A stretch of 64,000 nucleotides of DNA from Ichthyophis bannanicus (GCA_033557465.1 CM066033.1:911426808-911490807), one strand, 5' to 3'; shown: positions 32,040-44,238, counted from the stretch's first letter. The notes: generated by a model from the sequence alone, not told the origin. Numbers and translations: made by a program.

Positions 32040-33084
32040 GAGCAGCAGGGTCATACATTTCAAGACAAAAAAAAGATGTATTTGGTACAAAAGATGTGCT
32101 CAGGAAAGGATGAACTGGGAACATCATATAAAATAGAGAAAATCACAATGGCATTTGGATCGCTCAAAATGGAAATTTTATTCTTATATTATAATGGAAT
32201 CATTATCTTGCATGTCTAGATAACCCTTCCAATTTTTGTCCAAGACAGTTTATAACAAGCATATATGGGCTTCTTAACTCAGGTGCAATTCGCATGGGAA
32301 TTGGAGTTTCTCAATTTCACAGCCCTGACACTACCAGCCCACAATTCATTTTAAACAGACCATCTACAAAACAGCTACAAACAGCAATAAAAAGGTTTGA
32401 CATGTACTCAGGACCTTTCAGAGAATCACAGAGGCCCAGGACAATGCAAATTAAGAAATTCCAGTTTAGTTAAAAAAAATTATAAAAATAATTATTTTTC
32501 CAAATGAAGGCCCTTTCTGCATGAGGCCGGTGTCAAATGGCCCCTGCTGGCACCCCCCTTTGATAGGCTCTGCATGTACCTATGCATGCCCTCAGTACCG
32601 TATCAAGCTAGATATGCATCTGGTGACCCCCTACCCCACCCAGCTGCGTGTAGAAACCTGTTCTTATCGTGCTTCCTGGATGCCCATCGATGATAACAGC
32701 AACCTTTCCTTACTTGCGCCCTGTGCGACTGCACTGCTCACCCAGCCCTTGCTACGGCCCTGCGCTTGATGGTTAATAAAGACCTCATGGGCATCTCAAC
32801 ACTATTTGCCACTTTGGGCATGTTTATTGGAAAGACAGGTTATAAATCTGGTAAATTAACTTATCATCTATTTGACCAATTTACTGTGTGTTCAGCTCCT
32901 GAAATCAGCGTTTATAGCCACCACAAAATTACGCATTTTTTTTTAGTATTAATATGCTGACAGTGATTCATTTTATCAGCTCTATAAGAGCACCTTGCAA
33001 TGATCTTCCTTAAAATGTTGGGTCATGATTTTCTGCTGTACAGTTCAGTCCAGTTTTTAAGATCTAGTTAAATTAAAGATTTAC
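32040..33084. other. Unassigned intron sequence near exon 4
   Basis: I see no recognisable repeat. Includes the exon 4 donor at the right edge. Confidence 0.5.
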
Positions 33085-33157
33085 CTCCCAATGGATCCAC
33101 TTGTATTGAGAGAGCTCCACATTTTCAAAATCCTGTGCAGTCACATCTGGCAGGTTT
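33085..33157 (-). CDS. KHK: KHK exon 4 (ketohexokinase)
   Basis: Minus-strand exon of 73 bases. The acceptor has a strong pyrimidine tract ending TTCAG (33158 upward) and the donor is GTAAAT (33079-33084). The first base A completes a codon begun in exon 3: ACA (Thr) after exon 3c or AGA (Arg) after exon 3a. The remaining 24 codons read NLPDVTAQDFENVELSQYKW then IHWE. The mammalian protein, as I remember it, has IHIE here, so the Trp is a possible lineage change or sequence error. The exon ends in phase 0, matching exon 5. It is separated from exon 5 by about 32.7 kb and from exon 3c by about 29.5 kb. Confidence 0.92.
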
Positions 33158-33649
33158 CTGAACAGGGAGAGAAAGAATAGAAGGAAGTCGTAAAAGTGGC
33201 CACAACTGAAAATACTCAGCTGCTTTTCTGTCTCAAATAGGTGCCGGTACTCACATGCAGGCTAATTTTAAAGAAGTAGGGACCATCAAAAGGACCCATC
33301 TTCCACAACAGCCATGCTCCCTGCAACAAGCCACACAGTCCATGAAAAGGCAGCACTGCAAATACCACTGTGGTGTGTGGTGATATTTACAGTTGGGAAT
33401 TCAGTAAAATACGCCCAACAACAAGAGAGGCTAAATGGCAACAATATAGCACCTCTCACCTCCATAAAAAGAAGAGGAGCTCAGCGGCCCCTATGAAACA
33501 CTTCCCACCTCACAAAAACAAGAGATGTTCAACGGCCCCGGCACCATACCTCCCACTCCAGTAGCTTGATGGCCCCAACATGTCTCCATTCTGGGTGGGA
33601 CGTTAAGTGGGGTTCGGCAACCCCAACAAAATACCTTCCATCTCACAAA

Positions 33650-34150
33650 AACAGCATTCTCTCTCTTCCCACACCTCTTTTTCCTGCACACCGTATCCAA
33701 CAGCATTTTTCTCTCTTCCTCTTACCCCTTGCATTTTCTCTCAATCTCATCTCCCATCTCTTCTCCCCACACTCCCTCTTTCTTATCTTACTCTTTCCTT
33801 ACCGCCTCTCTTCCCATTACTCTGTTCTGCACTACCTTCTCTTCCTCTCTCCTGTTTCCATATCCTTCCTCTTCTTATCCTGACCTCACTCCACACTCCT
33901 CTTCTCTGCCCCATCCCTTCACTCTTTCCTTCTTGTCTTGAACTTTCCTTACCCTCCCCACCACCCCTCTTCCTCTCCTTATATCCCTCTCTTCCCTCTT
34001 TCTTTCCATTCTACCTTCAATCCATCCCCTTCTCTTTTCCCCTCTTGCCACTGTAAACTCTTCCCTCCGTACCCTAACCTCTTCCTGCTCTTACCATTTC
34101 CTCTCTACCTCTTTTCTCCCCCTCACCCCATTCCTACTGTCTTATTCCAG
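33650..34150. repeat. Pyrimidine-rich (CT/CCT) low-complexity tract
   Basis: About 500 bases of C and T with short A/G interruptions and degenerate CTCTTCCT/CATCTCC units. Plus-strand open frames here are Ser/Leu/Pro-rich artefacts. Confidence 0.85.
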
Positions 34151-34159
34151 ACACAGCTC

Positions 34160-35040
34160 ATACCCACTTCTTTGTGCTCACACACCAAGGAACACAAAGA
34201 GAAAGCAAAAACCACAGTGCAGTTTATAATGTCAAAATAAAATTAAAACATTTTACTTTGGCGTTATAAACTGCTCTATGATTCTCACTTTTACTTTTTG
34301 AACATATATTCTGCATTCAAGAAACGTTTTCACCAACAATGGGTGCAGAGCAGAACTAGGACCTTTCCCCACAGAACTCAACATACAAAAAAAAATTTGC
34401 TTCTAGTATCATCCAGTAACAGCAACATAAAGAAGATCTGCATCCGGCTTGCCTGCTTCCTTAAAACTCTGCCTTTCTCTGCCACGCAGGATGCCGGACC
34501 GATCGGGACATCTGCAAGGAGGTAAGCTCCTCCCTACTCCCACCAAGGTACCCAATCAGCTCTGCGCTGAAGATCTGCACACGGCTTGCCCACTCCTTAA
34601 ATTAAGTGCGGTACTTGGGTGTGCCCACGCCTGGAAAGCCTCAAAGGGCCCTTTGGCGTAGCCCTTAGGCGTGGATCATAGGCGTGTACAATTCTAAGTT
34701 TCTACCTATTTATTCCAACACAAAACATGCGATCAGGCAAACCTCACAGCACAACCAGGCAGTTATTGCTGATTACTTCAAGACTGAGCTGCATTTTCTT
34801 TTGTCATCCTACATCAGGGAAATATATCATTGCGGTTTACTGCTGTTTTCTTAGACTAAACTACAGCTGATATTTTATTGTCAAATATTTTTGTCAAATT
34901 ACATCATTGCAATATATCAGTCAAGTGTCTAGCTAAGATATCTCTGGGTAGTTCTACAATTACAGTTTCACTGATCAGTACATGAATACTGTATTTCAGT
35001 CTTAACTTCCCCTGCATTACATCAACAAAATGGCAAAACT
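34160..35040. other. Unassigned intron sequence
   Basis: A GC-richer patch at 34440-34690 contains two GATCTGCA(T/C)(C/A)CGGCTTGCC units (about 34434 and 34570). Otherwise featureless. Confidence 0.45.
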
Positions 35041-35049
35041 TAGTGTACT

Positions 35050-35795
35050 ATATTGCTTCCGCTTCCAATTATCACATTGCTCCTAGTACCACTAACTCGT
35101 TCCCGTCAACCAGTCACATCACAACACTACCAAATTCCTATCATACAGCACCGTAACAAGCATAGTCCCTCATTTCTGCATCACCCTTTACCACAGCACT
35201 ACCATAAACATCATCAACACAGGCTAATATATATAAATCCTTAGATACTCATCACCTTCAAACATCCTCAATCACAGCAAATCCTATAAAATGTATTCTC
35301 CTAAATACAAGATCTATTAGAAATAAATTACCAGTAAAGATCTTGTTAATGATAACAACCCTGATGTACTGTGCCTAATGGAAACTTGGTTATCAGATTT
35401 AGATACAGTACTGGATAATCAACTAGCTCTGTCTGAATATAACCTATTCCAATGCTCCAGAGCATCCAAACAAGGAGAAGGGGTCCTAATTTTAGCGAAA
35501 GAAGATCTAAAAACCACCCTTCACTTAAGTAAAAACATTGATGGTATGGACGTCCCAGTCATTGAAAATAAAAACATATCAATCAGGCTAATATACAGGC
35601 CGCCTTCACCCACACCAGACAACCTCACATCCATCTTAGATACAGCATGTGTACTACTTCCTTAAACAAATTACACATTATTCTAGGCTATTTCAACCTA
35701 CCATCCCTGCACAGCACACACACATTTCATTTCATCAATGCCATGTCAGATATAGGCTTCCAACAAGTAATGTTGAAGGCTGCAACACCTGCGGG
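35050..35795 (+). pseudogene. LINE endonuclease fragment (L2/CR1 group)
   Basis: Plus-strand remnant of an APE-type endonuclease: NTRSIRNKLPV near 35307, CLMETWLSD near 35373, EGVLIL near 35480, IRLIYRPPSPTP near 35580 and a degenerate GYFNLPSLHS near 35690. It has at least one frameshift or stop (35660s). No RT follows, because a GC-rich element takes over at about 35796. Confidence 0.75.
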
Positions 35796-36300
35796 ATTAG
35801 AATCGCAAACAGTCCTGTACATGCAGAACGGGACTGCGATTCAGTCCAGCCTGCATATACAGGATCTTCAATGGAGTCGCGGTGCCATGGCATCATGTTG
35901 CCATGGCACGCGGCTCCATTGAAGAGCCACGATGCCGGCCGCCAGACTCCAATGCTGCATTCCCCGCAGCCCAACCCCTGTTCTGATCAGGGCTGACAAG
36001 GCCAGGGTCGGGCTGCGGGGAATGTTTCGGGCCCCCCGTGCCCCATCGGTGCCCCGGGCCGCCGATCATGGACGTATGGGGAAGTTATTCCACCTCGGAG
36101 GTGGAATAACTTCCTTGTACAAGTCGCCAGCCCTGGATGTACAGAGCCGACATTAGAATTGGCCCTGTATGTCCAGGGCTGGTGACAGCCCACCACCCGC
36201 CCAGACTCCGCCACTGAGCCACCCCTTCCCGCCATCTAACTTCCCTGCCAACTGGCGTGGAGATTAGATGCAGCGGGAGTAGGCACGAATAGCGGGGATG
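35796..36300. repeat. GC-rich element with strong hairpins
   Basis: Hairpins include CAATGGAGTCGCGGTGCCAT/CATG..GCGGCTCCATTG (35869-35922), GAAGTTATTCCACCTC/GAGGTGGAATAACTTC (36080-36113) and AGCCCTGGATGTACAG/CTGTATGTCCAGGGCT (36129-36182). No coding assignment. A hairpin of the same style recurs at about 48940-48990. Confidence 0.6.
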
Positions 36301-36788
36301 GACGTTTCCTTTCAACTTTCTTCTATATATTCTTCTCTCTCAGATTTCACTCCTCCTCTTTACTATTTAGCCCTCAATCCCCTTCTTTTAACTCCCTCTA
36401 CCAAAAGTTTTACATCCTTCATCCCAGTCCTCCCATTCCCCAACTCTTTCCTACCCCAGCTCTTTATTCCCCAGTCTTTCACTATCGCCCCATTGTCCAA
36501 CATCCCCCTCCCTATCCCCCCCACTTATATAGCATCTCCCCCTATCCCTCCACTTGTCAGCAAATCCCCCTCCCTATTACTCCACTTGTCCAGCACCTCC
36601 CTACACTCTCCCTATACCTCTCCATATCCAGCATCTCCCTTTCTCTCTATAGCCCCTTATCCAACATATGCCCACTGTCTCCCTATTACCTCAGCCTCTC
36701 TCCTGTCTCTCCCTATCCCCACGATGTCCAGCATCTCTCCCTCTTTTCCTTCCATCTCTCTATACTCACCCTCATGTCCAGCATCTCT
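36301..36788. repeat. CT-rich minisatellite, left part
   Basis: Degenerate units containing TGTCCAGCATCTC (for example 36564, 36628, 36727, 36775) spaced by CCCTAT-rich DNA. It continues at 45336 after the L2 insertion. The 192-residue open frame here is low complexity. Confidence 0.8.
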
Positions 36789-37275
36789 ACTACTAATGCT
36801 ACCACTATTAAACATTTATAAAGCGCTACAAAGACATACACAGCGTTGTACAGACACATATAAAGACAGTCCCTGATCGTTAGAGCTTACAATCTAATTA
36901 AGACAGACAAGACAAAAGATAAGAATAAGGGAAAAGGCGAAAGGTGAGGAGACAAAGAATAAGGGGTCAGGATCCAAAAGCAGATTCAAAGAGGTGAGCC
37001 TTCAGCATGGATTTGAAGAGGGGCAGAGATGAAGCCTGATGCACAGACTCAAGGAGCTTGTTCCAGGCATAAGGAGCAGCAAGATGTAAAGACTGAAGTC
37101 TGGAGTTGGCAGTGGAAGAAAAGGGTAAAGAGAGAAGTAAGCCAGTAGAAGAGCAGAGTTCATGAGGAGGGGTGTAGGGAGAGAGGAGTGAAGAAAAGGT
37201 AGCAGAAGAAGCTTGAATTGGATATGTATATGGAAATGGAAAGGAAGCCAGTGAAGTGATTTGAGAAGAGGGATT

Positions 37276-37660
37276 AAGCGTAGTTGCTCACCTGTAACAG
37301 GTGTTCTCCAGGGACAGCAGAAATCAGTCCTCACATATGGGTGACGTCGGCGCCGATGGAGTCCCCACAGAAGCATCTCCCCAGCTTTCAAAGAAAGCCT
37401 TTGAGAGATGCCACCACGCATGCATGGTCCCCTTCCTGCCCAAGGGTGCTATCTTACTCAGTCAGATGACATAGCTACAGCCGACAAAATAAGATGGCAA
37501 AAACTCTACAGCAACTCCAAGGGGAGGAGAGAGGGTTGTGAGAACTGATTCCTGCTGTCCCTGGAGAGCACCTGTTACAGGTGAGTAACTACGCTTTCTC
37601 CAGGAACAAGCAGGAAGTCACTCCTCATATATGGAACTCCCTAGTTACAGGTTACCGAGA
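37276..37660. repeat. DIRS-3 left terminal repeat and internal complementary region
   Basis: 37278-37308 and 37567-37595 are inverted copies (CACCTGTTACAGGTGAGTAA). Bases 37593-37613 (TTTCTCCAGGAACAAGCAGG) are the reverse complement of the right end. Confidence 0.9.
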
Positions 37661-38790
37661 ACTGTAGAAAAACCATGGCCAGCCGTAAGCAGCCGCAAGG
37701 GAATCAGAGGACAGACTCTGAGGATCCCAATGTCCAGGGAGAACCATGGTTCTGGTAGCTTGAACAAGAAGGGTCGGAGGGTAGGAGTTGCCTAAACTCC
37801 AGAATATGGCCTGGCCAAAGGCACTGTCCCTGCAGGACTCCCTCTCCAGGCAGCAGTGAGCTGCGACGGTGTGGACTGAGGACCTGGTGGCAGCCCGGCA
37901 GATGTCTGCCATAGGGACAGAGTGTAGGCTTGCAACTGAGGTCACCATAGCCCTGACATTCTGCGCTGTGACCTGATGCTTCAACGAAAGCCCAGCCTGA
38001 TCGTGAGCAAAGGCAATGCAGTCTGCCACCAGGTGGACAGGGTCCATTTGGTCACCACCTCCCCCAGTCGACTGGGGTCGTATGACACGAAAAGCTGTGA
38101 GGCTTTGCGATGGCCCTGGGTATGTTGCAGGTAGAAAGACAGGACCCTTTTGCAGTCCAGAGTATGGAGAACGGCTGCCATCTTGTAGGCGTGGGGTCGT
38201 GGAAAGAAGGTAGGGAGCAGCACCTCCTGGTTGAGGTGGAAGGTGGATACCACCTTCAGAAGGAATTTTGGATGGGTGCAAAACACGACTCTGTTCTTGT
38301 AGAACCTAGTGTACGGTGGCTCGGCCACCAAGGCCTGAAGCCCACTGACTCTGCGGGCAGAGGTGAGCACCACCAGGAAGACAACCTTCCAAGATAGATA
38401 ATGCAAATGACAGGTAGCCAAAGGTTCAAAAGATGGCTTGGTAAGCTGCGTTAGAACCACGTTGAGGTCCCATTCCGCTGGAGGCAGCCGGATGGGAAGC
38501 TTAGAGAGCAGCAAGCTCCGCATGAATCGGGTAATGAGGGGCTGCACGGAAAGAGGTTTGCCCTCTATGGAGTGATAGTGTGCGGAGAGCGCGCTCAGGT
38601 GTACCCTGATGAAGTTTGACTTGAGTTCGGTTTGTTAGAGGTGGAGCAAATACTGCAGCACCATTTGCACCTGGCAGGAGAATGGATCAACCCGTTGCTC
38701 CACACACCATACGGAGAATCTGCGCAACTTGAAGGCAGAGGCTCGTTTCGTGGAGTTCTTATGAGAGGCCAGGAGGACTTCTTCCACCTC
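37652..38790 (-). pseudogene. DIRS-3 tyrosine recombinase, active site lost
   Basis: The frame 37981-38547 has PPAEWDLNVVL, LSWKVVFLVVLTSARRVSGL (with the catalytic Arg) and LFVSYDP. It then shifts to the frame of 37652-38281 for the end. In that end the HxxR box reads TAQNVRAM, with Gln where His is expected, and the nucleophile position reads AAHCCLER, with Cys where DIRS-2 has Tyr in KHYRLD. Two of the catalytic residues are therefore replaced. The N-terminal part up to 38790 is recognisable only by position. Confidence 0.82.
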
Positions 38791-38811
38791 CCTGGGGAGG
38801 ATGAAGGGCTC

Positions 38812-40476
38812 CTATGCTGTTAGCAATAGGGGCCCCAGGTTGGGGTAGAGAAAAGCAAACCCTCTTTCTCGATCAGCACTCCTGAGGCACTCCCCTGAGG
38901 GACTGGGGGCTCTGTCGAGAGATGGAGCAACTGGTGAAACGAGGACTGTCTGGGCCACCACAGGGCCAACAGGATCATGGAAGCCTTGTCCTGCAGGACC
39001 TTGAAGAGAGTCTGGGTGATTTATGACGTGGGAGGGAAGGCATATAGCAGGCCCTCTGACCACGGGATGAGGAATGGCATCTGCTGCTATCCGGGACAGG
39101 TGCGGTTGGGGACAGCAGAAGTGGGGCAGCTGAGCATTGGCTGGGCTGGCAAAAAGTCCGGACTTGGGGGGTCCCCATAGTCTGCATAGCCGCTGCACCA
39201 CCCTGGGATCTAGGCGCCACTTGTGAGGCTGAAGGACCCTGCTCAATCTGTCTGCTAAGGCATTGTCCTGGCCCGGAAGATATACCACCCTGAGGAGCAT
39301 TCCCTGACTGATCGTGACCGAACAGAGGTCTACTGCCTCCTGGCAGAGGCGGTAAGACCTTGCGCCCCCTTGTTTGTTCAGGAAGAACACTGCAACCCGG
39401 TTGTCTGTCTGGACCAGCACAAAATGGTGCTGCAGGCAGTGTTGAAAGGCCCTGATTGCCAGTAAAATGGCTCTGAGCTCCAGCAGGTTGATCTTCTGCT
39501 GGCTCTCCTTGAAAGACCAGTTGCCCTGCATGCGTAGTTCCTCGCAGTGGGTACCCTAGCCTAGTAGGGAGGCGTCTGTGGTCAGGACCCTCTGGGGGTT
39601 TGGGTTTTGAAAGGGTATGCCTTTCCACAGGTGCTGTGGGTCCTGCCACCAATCGAGTGACTCTGCTAGTTGATGGGACACCAAGACCCTGTCCCAGAGC
39701 CTGCCTGTGGTTTGAGTCCACTGTGAGTGCCTGCATGTGGAGGTGGGCGTTGGGGACAACACGGACTGTGGAAGCCATGTGGCCTACCAGGTGGAGCATG
39801 GACAGCGTGTTGGTGCTGCACCTCATTTGCCAGGGCCTGGAGGCAATCCACCCTGTCCAGGGGGAGGAAGGTCATGGCTTGGAGGGTATCCAGACAAGCC
39901 TCTATGAACTCCAGGTCCTGTGTTGGGAGTGAGGTAGGATTTAGGGTGGTTTATCACGGACCCCAGGTGTTGTAGGACTTTGATGGTGCGGGCTGTGGCC
40001 TGTTGCATCTCTGAGGCCATGTCCCCTTGTACTAGCCAGTCATTCAGGTATGGGAAGATGAAGGCCCCTTGAAGACGGAGGTAGGCAGTCACCACTGCCA
40101 GGCAAAGAGTGAAGACTCAAGGTGCTGAGGCTAAGCCGAAGGGTATTACCCTGTACTGGTAGTGGTTGCACCTGACCATGAACTTTAGGTACTGCCTGTG
40201 GTTGGGATGGATAAGGATGTGGGTATAAGCATCCTTTAGATCCAAGGAACATAGTCAATCTCCCTGCTGAAGCTAGGGCAGCAATATTCCAAGGGAGAGC
40301 ATTGTGAACTTTTCCCGCACTAGGAATTTGTTCAGGTTTCTCAAGTCCAGAATGGGCCCTAGGCTTTCTGTTCTTTTTGGGACCAAAAAGTACCTGGAGT
40401 AGAACCCCTTTCCTTTTAGGTGGTGTGGTACGGGCTCCATGGCCCTGTCCCTGAGAAGACCTACAAGTTCCTGCAT
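38812..40476 (-). pseudogene. DIRS-3 reverse transcriptase-RNase H, decayed
   Basis: RT blocks: GFYSRYFLVPKRTES and LDLRNLNKFL (40273-40476), then FIFPYLNDWLVQGD near 40045, where the YLDD active site of DIRS-2 reads YLND. The RNase H blocks NLLELRAILLAIRAF, LVQTDNRVAVFFLNKQGG and GQDNALADRLSR lie at 38812-39531. Several frameshifts separate them. Confidence 0.87.
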
Positions 40477-40819
40477 TATCAGGATCTGGTGCAGGGAAGC
40501 CTGAAGGGGCTCTCCTGCGAAGAAAGGATGAGGTGTCTAGTCCAGGTGAAGGAAGTAACCTTCCCTGACCACCTGGAGTGCCCAGGACTTGGTGGTGATG
40601 GCAGTCCACCGGTGGGCAAAATGAAACAGGCACCCACCCCCCTCCCCATTGGTAACTGCTCCCCCATGGGTAGAGAGGCTTATGCTCTGGGAGTCAAAAC
40701 CCCGACCCAGTCTGGGCTGGAGCTGGTGTCTGGGGCTTGGGGCCCTTAGGCTTGCGTGGACCCTGGCCTGCTTCCTTGCCCTAATGACCCTGCTGGAGAG
40801 TCTGGTATGGGGAATAGCC

Positions 40820-42578
40820 TCAGTAAGGCTGGCCTTTCCAGTGGAAGGGAAGCCTTTTCCCTGATGGTTTCTTCTTGGGAAGAGTTGAGGTCTTCCTGGA
40901 AAGTCGAGTCCTGGTGACATACTCTGTCTTGATCTCTGTCGTCTTGTCCTCTATCAGCTTGCCGAAGAGGTTTTCACCGAGGAAAGAGATGTCTAGGAGT
41001 TTTTCCTGGACCCACTGCTCAAGGTCCAGGCCTGGCAGCCACCCTCGCATTAGACTCGAAGCTGTCATAGGCCGCTCGAGACAAATACTTCGAGCATTCC
41101 CTGACAGACTTCATGAAAGTGCTGGAGGTGGTCCCCACTGAGTCCCGCCGAGAAACCCCCAAGTTCCTTGGTTAGGTCTTGGAGGTACCTTCCAATATAC
41201 AACTGATATGCTTGTATGCAATTGTATATTGGTAACATGTCGAGGGCACAGGACTCCTTGCCCGGGGGCACCAAAAAGTGGATCTTTGGGCTTTTCTGTC
41301 AATGCATGGTTGACTTGTCCACCATGGAGGTGTGAGGGAGTTGCTGAAGCCTGGTTCTCACTGGACCCAGTACATAGTGTCCAGGTGTTGGCTAACAATC
41401 GGTACCAATGCGGTATTTCCCCACATTCGGAGAAGGAGGTGCCCAAGGATGGAGTGGATGGGGACCACAAGGGCCTCCTTGGGTAGGGCCTCATATTGGA
41501 GGATTTCAAGTTCCTCCATGCAAGGGTCCTCCTTAGACTCCATGGGGAAGGACAATGCCTTTGCCATCTCCAGACAAACTCGAGGAATGAGGTGTCCTTG
41601 GGCAGGGACCAGCACCTCGACGCTGGCAGGGACAGATCCAAGGGAAGGTCACGATGAGCTCTTGTCTCCAGGGAAGTCTCATCTTCAGACTCCCAGTCCG
41701 AGTAGTCCATCGAGGACTCGAGGCCTAGTGGCTCTAAGGGCATCGTTGGATTCGATCTTCGATGAACTGCGGCTGGTGTTTGGCCGGAGCCAGAAGCGCC
41801 TGCCATGGGAGATCTTGCTTCCGCCGAGCAGGAGCAGGATCGAGACCCTCTCTGAGGATTAGCTTGAGGCATGGGACTCTCAAGGATCCTTTCGGTGGCC
41901 TGGGGAGTCCTCAGCATCGAGGTCCTTGCGGTCTCAGTGTATGCACCGACGGGGCTGGGAATCTATGCTTGCTGTGAGGCAAGGAATGCAGAAACTCTGT
42001 ATTCTAATGCCATCATCCTAGCTTCCCACTCAGGGGTTACAGCCTTCAACATCGACGTCGGGATGGCCAGGTCAGGGAGTCGGTGAGGAGAGAGAATCCT
42101 CAACAGGACGGGCCTCTGCAGTCCGAGATTCATCACTGGAGGCCTCGGCATCTGTCCCAGGTACCTTGGCTGGCTGTTTCTGATCCCACTCCTTGGATAC
42201 CCTTTGAAGGCTGTGGGACTGTGCACAGGATCTGTCATGTGTATCCACTTTCCAGGAAGAAGCCCTCAAGGATTTCTTCTTTTTCTTATGTTCTCGCTCC
42301 GGGGAACCCTTGTCAGAGTGTCTGTATGCCTGCTTTGGAACCACGAGGGCTTTATGCGGCTCCGAGGATCCATGCGGGGCCTTAGAGTGAGTGACTACCA
42401 GGGATACTGGGGCTGAATCTGACCGGCAACTCTGGATGGCCTTGGTGGACATCTTTTTTGCACAGGGAGCATGCCTCTGGGTCATGGTCGGCACCTAGAC
42501 AACTGAGGCAACAATCATGTGTGTCGGGAAGGGACATGTTCTTCGAGCACAATCACACTTCTTAAACCCAGTGGCCAT
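40820..42578 (-). pseudogene. DIRS-3 Gag-like protein, frameshifted
   Basis: A probable start near 42576-42578 is followed by a CLSCLGADHDPEAC zinc-type motif (about 42480-42525) matching CLNCLGPNH of DIRS-1. Later blocks are PIHSILGHLLLRMWGN (41358-41615), IGRYLQDL (41065-41274) and LDLEQWVQEKL with GENLFG (40820-41068). At least three frame changes are needed. Confidence 0.83.
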
Positions 42579-42799
42579 TGGGGAATAAAGGACCCCAGCG
42601 GGGTCAAAGACCTTTGACGCGGCCAATGGTTAGAAAAGGCGCAAAACCACACTGGATGGAAATAAAAAAACCTAACTAAACGGGTTCTGAATCCCGAAGC
42701 CAAGGCGATGGGGCTTGGAGGCAGGAAAGGGACCGGTGCTAACCAGATGATACACAGAAGTGCATGAGGAAATCAACTTTTTTCCGGAGAAGAGAGATG

Positions 42800-42990
42800 A
42801 ACGTCTGTAGGGCTCCGCAGAAAAAGGGAGACTGAGTAAGATGGCACCCTTGGGTGGGAAGGGGACCACGCATGCATGGTGGCATTTCCCAAAGGCTTTC
42901 TTTGAAAGCTGGGGAGATGCTTCCGAAGGGGCTCCGTCAGCGCTGATGTTACCCATATGTGAGGACTGATTCCTGCTTGTTCCTGGAGAA
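42800..42990. repeat. DIRS-3 right terminal inverted repeat
   Basis: Reverse complement of the left terminal domain (CCACGCATGCATGG, AAGCTGGGGAGATGCTTC, ACCCATATGTGAGGAC). Confidence 0.88.
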
Positions 42991-43953
42991 CATGAGTATA
43001 TCAAAGCTAGCAAAAGATTAGCCGTGCAGCAGAGTTGTGAACAAATTGAAGGGGAGAGAGGTGGCTAAGAGGGAGACCAGCAAGAAAGAGGATGCAATAG
43101 TCGAGACGGGAAGTAATTAGAGAGTGGACAAGTGTTTTAGTAGTGTGTTCAGAAAGGAAGGGGTGAATTTTGTTAGTTGTAGAGAAAGAAACAACAGATT
43201 TTAGCTATCTGTTGCATATGTGAGGAGAAGGAGAGGGAGGAGCCAAAGATGACCCCAGGTTGCAGGCTGAGGAAACAGGAAACATAAGAGTGTTGTCCAC
43301 AGAGAAAGAAAGGAGGAAGGAGGGAGAAAGGCTTAGGGGGAAAAATAAGAAGTTTGGTTTTGGCCATGTTTAATTTCAAATGGTGGTGAGACATCCAGGT
43401 GGCGATGTCAGACCGACAGGCAGAGATGAGAGTGTGGAGTGTCGAAGAAATATCAGGTGTAGAAAGATAGATCTGAGAATCATTGGCATAAAAATGATAC
43501 TGAAATTCATGGGAAGACACGAGAGCAACAAGGGACTGGTTGTAAAGAGAGAAAAGGAGAGGACCGAGAACAGATCCCTGGGGTACACCAACACAGAGAA
43601 ACCACCAGAAGAAACATTGAGAGTGAAGAAAGAGTTAAGAAGAGAACCAGGACAGTATGAAGTCCCTAAAACCAAGTGAGGACAATGTGTCAAGGAGAAG
43701 GTGGTGGTCAAGAGTCAAAAGCAGTAGAAAGGTCAAGAAGGATGAGGATAGAGTGAAGGCCTTGTATTTAGCCAGGAACAAGTCAATGGAGACTCTGGCA
43801 AGTGCCATCTCAGTAGAATGTAAGGGAAGAAAGCCAGATTGAAGTGGATGCAGCAGGGCTTGAGAGAAAAGAAATTCAAGCCAACGGTGGAGGACTGCAC
43901 ACTCAAGAAGTTTAGAAATGAAGGGAAGAAGGGAGATGGGTCAATAATTAGAA

Positions 43954-44238
43954 GTCCAAAAGATTCCAGACAACAAATACCCCCACAAAAACACAAATCG
44001 AATGTGCACAATTTCTTTTGTCGGAGTACGCCAACACAGTGTCGGGTGAACGAGCCAGGCACCACTGTGGCAACTCCTTTTTATTAAATGTATATAGGTG
44101 AATAAAAATTCAAAGTCCAAAACTTAGCTTTTGTAAAGTGCCATTCAATGCAGCAGAAACATGCCAGTAATCCCAAAATTGACGACGTGGCTCCACGTTT
44201 TGGGTGTAACATCAAAATGTAAAATGTTATACACCCTG
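43954..44238. mobile_element. Short non-autonomous insertion in the L2
   Basis: Interrupts the L2 coding region between its LLKKPSLD and SNY.PISLLP blocks. It contains GACGACGTGGCTCCACGTTTTGG, a CCGTGTTTCGG-type core like that of the 10 kb foldback element. Edges are approximate and no target duplication is found. Confidence 0.6.

Larger units (their letters stand above)
366..33084 (-). other. KHK: KHK intron 4, about 32.7 kb
   Basis: The span between exons 5 and 4, bounded by GT and AG on the minus strand. Nearly all of it is transposon-derived: DIRS-1 and DIRS-2, two RTE LINEs, an ERV, CR1 and L2 fragments, Tc1 and MITEs, each listed separately. Unrecognised stretches are 15566-16460, 16640-17450, 18781-20198, 28290-28530 and 32040-33084. 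Confidence 0.85.
37276..42990 (-). mobile_element. DIRS-3: DIRS-type retrotransposon, full structure, decayed genes
   Basis: A 5715-base element inserted in the L2 without target duplication. AA borders both sides (37276-37277, 42989-42990). The left end (GTAGTTGCTCACCTGTAACA) and right end (TTGTTCCTGGAGAA) are copied inverted next to each other at 37567-37625. The outer terminal domains (about 37320-37470 and 42830-42965, with GCATGCATGG) are inverted copies. Minus-strand Gag, RT-RNase H and recombinase are all present with frameshifts and active-site losses. Confidence 0.92.

Noticed and set aside
33566..34240. Overlapping 100-149 residue plus-strand frames
   Set aside because: Pyrimidine-rich low-complexity DNA with no conserved motif.
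34430..34690. Candidate extra KHK exon with AG/GT borders near 34490-34526
   Set aside because: The translation matches no KHK segment, and exons 3c and 4 already join in phase.
36298..36876. 192-residue Ser/Pro/Leu-rich frame
   Set aside because: It covers a CT-rich minisatellite and the L2 tail; composition alone gives the open frame.
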